Assembly: GCA_022560025.1 (NCBI GenBank)
Contig: JAFISE010000088.1
Span: 1 to 64,000, forward strand
Direction of reading: 5' to 3'
Source: Stagonosporopsis chrysanthemi
Taxonomy: Eukaryota; Ascomycota; Dothideomycetes; Pleosporales; Didymellaceae
Length of the DNA stretch: 64,000 bases
Below the pieces are notes generated by a model that saw nothing but the letters and a program-made list of their open reading frames with translations, did not search any database and had not been told where the DNA came from. The stretch's first letter is position 1. Each line of letters opens with the position of its first letter. Of the stretch, positions 58,567 through 64,000 are shown one piece after another. Both the position numbers and the translations under genes were made by a program.

Positions 58567-59339
58567 GCTGTAGTCTAGAGGCGTCACTGGACGAGAAGCG
58601 ATGTGCAGACCGAGCGGTCGAAACGCGAATGTGTAGTCTGTAAAGATGTCGTGGGAATCGAAATTCAATCGCTATGCAGCTCTAGGGCATGGCCAAAATA
58701 GCAGAATCTGATTGCTGCAACAGTCGGGTGGAACGATGATTGGCCGGAGTTCTCCTCGTCCAGATTGACCTATGATCGTTCGGGGAAGTGCCCGAGCAGC
58801 ACGCCCGTCATTTCTGCGAAGTGTTTGTTGCCGAGCTCCATAGGTTCGGTAATGCGCACCGACAGACTACAAAATCACGACCTAGGCTCTAGCGGCTATG
58901 ATGAGATCTTCCATTAGCAGCGCAGCCAGTGGCAACCCTTTCAGACAAGGAGACGGGTGTGAGGTGTGCCTGGCAATGATTGTCATATGACCGTCTTTGG
59001 GGCTAGAACGCGGCTGCAGTTACAGAGAAGCGTTAGCGATTGAGAGGCCACCATCGCGGGAGAGAAGGAGTCGAAGAGGGGATATTCGAGCCCGTAGCCT
59101 GTCGTTGGGCCTCGCTGTTTATATATCACTCCAATGTAGAGTCCGCGGAGTACTTCTTGACTTGCTGGGAAGTCAGAACCCGGTATCGAGAGCTGCCGAC
59201 GTCGGAAATATCGTCCGCAACCAACCACTGCCTGCTGAAGGTCCAACCAATTACGCATCAGCCTCGGTCTTGGCAAAACGCTACCCCGCCAGCCCGCCTG
59301 TTTCAATTCACCTTCCGCCACGTGCAGGGTACTCGAATT
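58567..59339. promoter_or_regulatory. Divergent promoter: Zn2Cys6 gene and CAB2
   Basis: 773 bases between two outward start codons. A good TATA box (tttatatatca, 59118-59128) lies about 215 bases before the CAB2 start. The frame of CAB2 stays open up to an ATG at 59040, but that part has no family resemblance. Confidence 0.6.
59118..59128 (+). promoter_or_regulatory. TATA-box candidate for CAB2
   Basis: The word tttatatatca fits a TATA box and faces the CAB2 gene. If it is used, transcripts would start near 59150-59220, downstream of the alternative ATG at 59040, which supports the shorter protein. Confidence 0.45.
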
Positions 59340-60485
59340 ATGTCTGAAGATAGCAGTGCCCAACATGCGGAGAGTTTTTACTTCACCCACGAACCGCCAC
59401 CAAAGGACTTGAAGACCAACACCACACTCGCTCGCGAATTCATTAATCGACATGCCAGCGACAATCGTCGTGTGGTGCTTGTTACGTCAGGCGGGACCAC
59501 AGTGCCCTTAGAGCAACAGACGGTCCGCTTCATCGACAATTTCTCTGCTGGTACGCGTGGCGCCACCAGTGCCGAATACTTCCTGCAGAATGGCTACGCC
59601 GTCATCTTCCTACATCGTCAATTCTCGCTCCTTCCATACTCACGACACTATTCACACAACACACGGTCCTTCCTGGACTATATGAGGGAGGAAGATGGAC
59701 GTGTGACTGTCGACCAGCAACATCAAGAGCAGATGCTCCGCGTGCTACGCCAATACAACGAAGTCAAACGCGAGAACAAGTTACTCATCTTGTCCTACGT
59801 TACTATTACAGAGTACTTGTGGAATCTCCGCGAGGTTGCTCAGCTAATGCAGCCATTGGGGCCGAAAGGAATGTTCTACCTCGCCGCTGCTGTATCCGAC
59901 TTCTTTGTGCCGCAGGATCGCATGGTCGAGCACAAGATCCAGTCTAACGAGGAGTTTCTGCAAAGCGCAGAGGCTGGTGGCCACGGCAAACTACCTGCCG
60001 CACGCACCGAGGGTCGCAGCCTTGTCATAGACTTGGAGCCTGTGCCCAAGTTCCTTAAGCAGCTTGTGGACGGCTGGGCCCCCGAGGCTATGATCGTGAG
60101 CTTCAAGCTTGAGACAGATCCATCAATACTTGTCAAGAAAGCGCAGTATGCTCTTAAGAAGTACTCTCACCATCTTGTCATCGGCAACCTCCTCTTGACT
60201 CGCAAGTGGGAAGTCGTATTCATTTCGGTCCTTGATGGCGAGAAATGGATTCGAGTGCCCTCAGATCGCAGGACAAAGAGTTTCTCCGGTGTCCATTCGC
60301 TTGTGGGCTCAGCAGACCAGCTGACAGACGCGAGAGCAGTCGAAGCTAACAAGTCAGTCGCTTCACAAGGTGGTGTCCCACAAGGCGAACCGGCGGTGGA
60401 AATTGAGTCTCTCATCATACCGGAGATCGAGACTATGCATACGAGACTCATTGAGCAAGCTCAGACAAAAGCCAGGGCATTATAG
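59340..60485 (+). CDS. CAB2: Phosphopantothenate-cysteine ligase
   Basis: Joins 4'-phosphopantothenate to cysteine (ATP- or CTP-dependent), the second step of coenzyme A synthesis. A single exon encodes 381 residues, close to yeast Cab2 (365). The family signature VVLVTSGGTTVPLEQQTVRFIDNFSAGTRGATSAEYFLQNGYAVIFLHR is complete. Further family segments are KGMFYLAAAVSDFFVPQDRMVEHKIQS, LVIDLEPVPKFLKQLVDGWAPEAMIVSFKLETDP and KYSHHLVIGNLLLTRKWEVVFIS. I place the start at 59340 because MSEDSSAQHAESFYFTHEPP matches the family's N-terminus. The upstream in-frame ATG at 59040 would add 100 residues unlike the family. Confidence 0.94.
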   Translation: MSEDSSAQHAESFYFTHEPPPKDLKTNTTLAREFINRHASDNRRVVLVTSGGTTVPLEQQTVRFIDNFSAGTRGATSAEYFLQNGYAVIFLHRQFSLLPYSRHYSHNTRSFLDYMREEDGRVTVDQQHQEQMLRVLRQYNEVKRENKLLILSYVTITEYLWNLREVAQLMQPLGPKGMFYLAAAVSDFFVPQDRMVEHKIQSNEEFLQSAEAGGHGKLPAARTEGRSLVIDLEPVPKFLKQLVDGWAPEAMIVSFKLETDPSILVKKAQYALKKYSHHLVIGNLLLTRKWEVVFISVLDGEKWIRVPSDRRTKSFSGVHSLVGSADQLTDARAVEANKSVASQGGVPQGEPAVEIESLIIPEIETMHTRLIEQAQTKARAL

Positions 60486-60589
60486 TAGCTACTCATGGAC
60501 GGTAGGCTTCAGGAACAACCACGTATGCTGATCAATGAAGACAAATACAGAATTGCTTTCGTCAAGAGCTTCACATGACCAAGACCTCT

Positions 60590-60612
60590 TGTACTAAGCG
60601 TTGTACTAAGCA
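60590..60612. repeat. Two-copy tandem repeat ttgtactaagc
   Basis: The word ttgtactaagc appears twice, separated by one base, downstream of CAB2. It is likely a small slippage duplication. Confidence 0.7.
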
Positions 60613-63405
60613 TAATCGTGTGACTGGCGCTCCATAACGAGTGGCATAGGACTTCTCGCCCTGATTTCCGTGCGGCTCACCCTGATTCGTCGTCAACGTC
60701 AACATCAACATGTTCTCCCTCGGCTGTGTCGACAGTATGCACCATGACAAAACTCTTTCGCAATCGTCACCGACAACTCTCACATGGTCGTAAGTGGTCC
60801 AAGCCAGCTCACACAGCTCAACTTCCTGGTACATCTTTGATCCTTCCCGGGACGCCTTTTAACTTGTTGCCAGTATTCAGCACCGATATCTAAGCAGCTT
60901 TGCTTCCGGTCGAGACATGTTCGTTATTTCTTCTCGTCATGTTGGTTTCGGTCAGGCTGACGAAACAACATGGTCAGCTCTCCATCCGTCCAGGCCGTTC
61001 GCCTGCCCGCACCACGTACCGAAGTGGGTCAATCAAGCCCCCCTCCCACGCCGACCCTTCACCAACCGTACGCTACTGCCCTCTCTGGATCCACGACAGG
61101 CGTCTTCTCTGTGACGGTCAAAGTCAAGGCCATTGTAAAGTTGCAGAACGCCATGAACAGGAGCTGCCACGAGCGGACTAAACAAAATAGGAGAGTGTCC
61201 AATAACATGTCGATGGATGAGGAATGCCTGGATTCGCGATCAGAGGCAGTGTTTCAATTTGGACTCAAAACTTTTCGAGATACAGATGATTTTGTGTGCT
61301 TGTGTTGGTTGTGTAAAGTGAGTACAGACTTGTCGGTATGAGGGGCCGGGCACGCATGGACTTGCGCATTCCCATGCACAACCTCACAACTAACTGTACG
61401 TGTGTCCTGACGAGTCTGCAGATCATTGCGTATGAAACCTATCTGCTTGCGTCGCCAATGCGAAATGACTCAAATATGAGTAGTATCGCGCTTAGGTGCA
61501 AGCCGCCTATGAGGTCTTGAGTTAACTCGGCTCTCATGACATGACTGCCAGGGTACTGCTCCGATACACACCTCACGACTTCAACACGCAATCGAAGGTG
61601 ACTGAGCGAATTGGCCTAGAGTGCACAATGGTCAAACTATGTGCACATCAGGAACTCGTGGCTCTTGGACATTGATAACCTCCAGGAGGGCACGCTAAAA
61701 TGAGTGGGGCCAAAACATTGTCCGAAACCTTCTGACGAGCATCGTGCTACTGGTAAGCATGCAGGGCATCAATAATGTTCCGTCGCATGTGTTGACTCGT
61801 TCTGCCAAGTGAGAGCGGAGGATCTCACTCCGTAAGTGGGGACACAGTTTTTTCATTCAGACTATAATTTACCTGCTGCAGGTGAAGGGCGACTGTCTTC
61901 ACTTTCCCAGATTGGTAGCCAGTGCGAAACCACCAATAGCTCCATTTGGAACAGTGTTCAACCTCATTCTGACCTCACGAACTCTCCGTAGCCAAACAGT
62001 AGGCGAGCGTAAATATCCGGCTAGTTGGACTTGCTGCCCGAAGCTAGTTGCGATTCTACTGGCTACGTAAACACTAAACAATTCAACGTAATTTCGCTTG
62101 GATGACTGGTTGCAAAGTACATTACGCCTTCAACGGCGTTCACCATGGGGCCAGCGAGTGACAAGCTGAGGAATTTGGTCGACAACAGTCCATCCAGAAG
62201 CTAGAAAGCGGAGAACGTTGGGGCTGAGCGACGACGAACGCCAAGACGGGACGTTGCGGATCTCAAGCTTCCCCCTCGAACCCAGACTGCCAACTCTTGG
62301 TCGCTTCGTGAGGGCGCACTGACAACAAACCCCGGCGGTGCGATGTGCTTTGTACGTGTTTCCGTTGAGAGATGGGCGTACATTTGCAACGGCGTTGAGT
62401 CCGCTGCTGTGAAAGGTGGCTGAGACGTCAGACATGGATGCTTAGGACCACGACCTGAAGAGATGCAACGTCGGGTTCTGTGCCCGTTACTCGATGATCT
62501 TGTCCGGGGCAGGGCTGAGTGCTTTGCTCGCGGTCCATCGCTGCCGTAGTTGCGTGGGTCTTTTGCAGGGCTCCTGATCCCGCTAATTTTCTCATCTCTG
62601 GGCACAACGAAGGTTTTCTTCGTTTTGCAAGCCGCGGCGACATCTCGACTCGTCCTCGTACGTCATTACTGCCAACTCAGCTTGACACTCAGCGCCTTGT
62701 TCCGGCCTCGAGTCGTCGTTACTGTTCTTTGCCTCCTCGATCAAGTGAGTGGCTGTTGGGTCACGGGCAAGTTACATTCCAATCATGCTGTACAACAGCT
62801 ACCATGAGCGGCCTATGAGCCTAACGTCGTCCGTCCCTACGCCGCACAAATGAGCTTGCGCAACAACGGCTTTCCGCTAGCTGCATGGCGGATGCACTGC
62901 TTCTGATCCGACATTAGAGGCTTCCGGCAGCTACGTTTAGGCATGGGTAGGAAAACCTTCTCTGCGAAGCGCTGCAGCACTAAGCGCCATCTTAATGCTT
63001 TAGAGCCTTGTCGTTGTTGCGCCGTGGTCAACAAGGCATGTTGACATGTCAGCTCTCCCTTGCTTGCTTTCTTCTCGACGAGCCTCCCCTGTTCTACCGG
63101 ACCACAGACGACGCCATCTTATTGGGCTGCGTGACCTCGATCAGCACAGAATCCTTCTGCAACGCAAATCCACGCAGCCACCGTCAGACCGAGATCTCTC
63201 TGCCGCTGCAGCCCATCGAACTACCCAAACAGCGGCGATCTGTATAATCCGGGGAGTCGGTCCAACGTAACTCTCCCTTTCCCTGGCCTCGAGAAATAGT
63301 TTCCTACCCCAGCCACCGCCTGATGTTGGCACCTGGATCTGGCCTGTAGCTGTCCATAAACAACCCGCCGTACCGCTTCGACTAGGATCCTGGCCTTGTG
63401 TCTCT

Positions 63406-63412
63406 TATATAG
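63406..63412 (+). promoter_or_regulatory. TATA-box candidate for the terminal gene
   Basis: The word tatatag, inside cttatatagcg, lies 125 bases upstream of the ATG at 63537 in the right direction, with a C/T-rich stretch between them. Confidence 0.4.
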
Positions 63413-63536
63413 CGTGTGAACTACCGAGACTTGCTGACGAGCAGTCTCGCCCTAGATAGTCCAAGGTTCACCCTTCTTCCCCTCTACGCCGGTACGTCTC
63501 CTCCACTGTTTTGACTCTTCGGTATCCTAACATACC

Positions 63537-64000
63537 ATGCCTTCATCAGTCATGACCCATAACCCAACACAGCCGTCGGGTTTCGTCAGGAAGGCGTCAC
63601 CGTTCAAGGATCCTCGCCCAGCACCATGCACACCAGCGAAGACCGCAAGAGCCTGGGATGAATACGAAAAGCAGGCGAGACAGAACGCAAGGCGGAGAGA
63701 TCGAGCTTCGCAGGCTTCGCAAATACAACGCAACTCAGCATCTTCAGACGTTGGCAAAGGGTCTCGATCATCGAGCTCTACAGCAAGATCAAGCTATGAC
63801 TTCAAGTTCCGCAACGTATCCATCCCCACATCAGCGGTCGCTACCTGCAAAAGCTGCAAGCAGCCCATTACATATATCTCAGGCATCTGCGAGCGCTGCA
63901 AAAAGACCATCATCCTGCCGTCCGTTGCTGGCGAGTCTACGCCCCCTCTTAGCCCTTCAGCTCGCAACTTCGCCTCTACCGACCTGCACCTGCTTGAGAA
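63537..64000 (+). CDS. Unrecognised protein with two CxxC pairs, cut by the window edge
   Basis: An ATG at 63537 opens a frame that continues without a stop to the end of the window (154 complete codons). I do not recognise the family. The N-terminus is basic and Pro/Arg-rich (GFVRKASPFKDPRPAP), followed by an Arg/Ala helix (AWDEYEKQARQNARRRDRAS) and a Ser-rich stretch. Near residues 103-122 there are two CxxC pairs (CKSCKQPITYISGICERC), which could form a small zinc ribbon. The end runs into a Ser/Pro-rich region (STPPLSPSARNF). A TATA-like word lies 125 bases upstream, and GC-rich codon use is like that of neighbours. Truncated at the 3' end, so length and introns cannot be judged. Confidence 0.65.
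   Translation, partial: MPSSVMTHNPTQPSGFVRKASPFKDPRPAPCTPAKTARAWDEYEKQARQNARRRDRASQASQIQRNSASSDVGKGSRSSSSTARSSYDFKFRNVSIPTSAVATCKSCKQPITYISGICERCKKTIILPSVAGESTPPLSPSARNFASTDLHLLE

Larger units (their letters stand above)
60486..63536. other. Gene-poor 3-kb stretch
   Basis: The longest region without a supported gene. All open frames are below about 135 codons, overlap in several frames and carry no family features. A tandem ttgtactaagc pair lies at about 60590-60612. No transposase, reverse transcriptase, long terminal repeat or strong AT bias was seen, so it is not an obvious transposon relic. It ends with the promoter of the terminal gene. Confidence 0.45.

Noticed and set aside
62201..62643. 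Frames of 134 and 71 codons on - in the gene desert
   Set aside because: Basic, low-complexity-like translations with no motif, overlapping + frames of similar size.

Overview
The window is nuclear DNA of a filamentous ascomycete (Pezizomycotina). The genes carry short GT-AG introns, mostly about 45-80 nt. Intergenic regions are compact, and the families are fungal: two Zn2Cys6 regulators, a MARVEL/Nce102-type membrane protein, an ANTH-I/LWEQ Sla2, a fungal separase and a Kha1 antiporter. Protein similarity from memory points to Dothideomycetes, but that class-level guess is weak. I reconstructed 23 complete or near-complete genes and one gene cut by the right edge. For every multi-exon model except the lactonase-like gene at 51.9-53.2 kb, the exon lengths sum to an uninterrupted reading frame from an ATG.

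Left third (0-27 kb), mostly housekeeping. ERG9 squalene synthase, eIF4E and a DnaJ-X chaperone lie on + in tandem. A Kha1-type K+/H+ antiporter, a secreted GH92 mannosidase and REV3 (DNA polymerase zeta) follow on -. REV3 and SLU7 (splicing factor) diverge from a 304-bp shared promoter. SLA2 (endocytosis, often a flank of the MAT locus in ascomycetes) follows SLU7. A short-chain dehydrogenase and a flavin-reductase-like protein then diverge from one another.

Middle (27-46 kb): an F-box protein with LRR-like stretches, a Zn2Cys6 regulator immediately followed by a quinone-oxidoreductase-like enzyme, an unrecognised protein with a Cys/His-rich C-terminus, an acyl-CoA dehydrogenase of the ACAD10/11 type, and a 2187-residue separase on -.

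Right third (46-64 kb), more accessory. An IlvD/Edd-family dehydratase, an amino-acid permease and a 2-hydroxyacid dehydrogenase lie on +. A paraoxonase-like lactonase lies convergent to them on -. Together they could be a small pathway for a lactone, sugar acid or hydroxy acid; this is inference. A MARVEL protein with a GC-AG intron, a seven-exon Zn2Cys6 regulator, CAB2 (coenzyme A synthesis), a gene-poor 3-kb stretch and a truncated gene with two CxxC pairs complete the window.

I saw no tRNA or rRNA gene, CRISPR array, transposase or reverse transcriptase, and no mating-type gene beside SLA2. I found no clearly undescribed system. The strongest leads are the dehydratase/lactonase/dehydrogenase group, the GC-AG intron, and the two unrecognised Cys-rich proteins.
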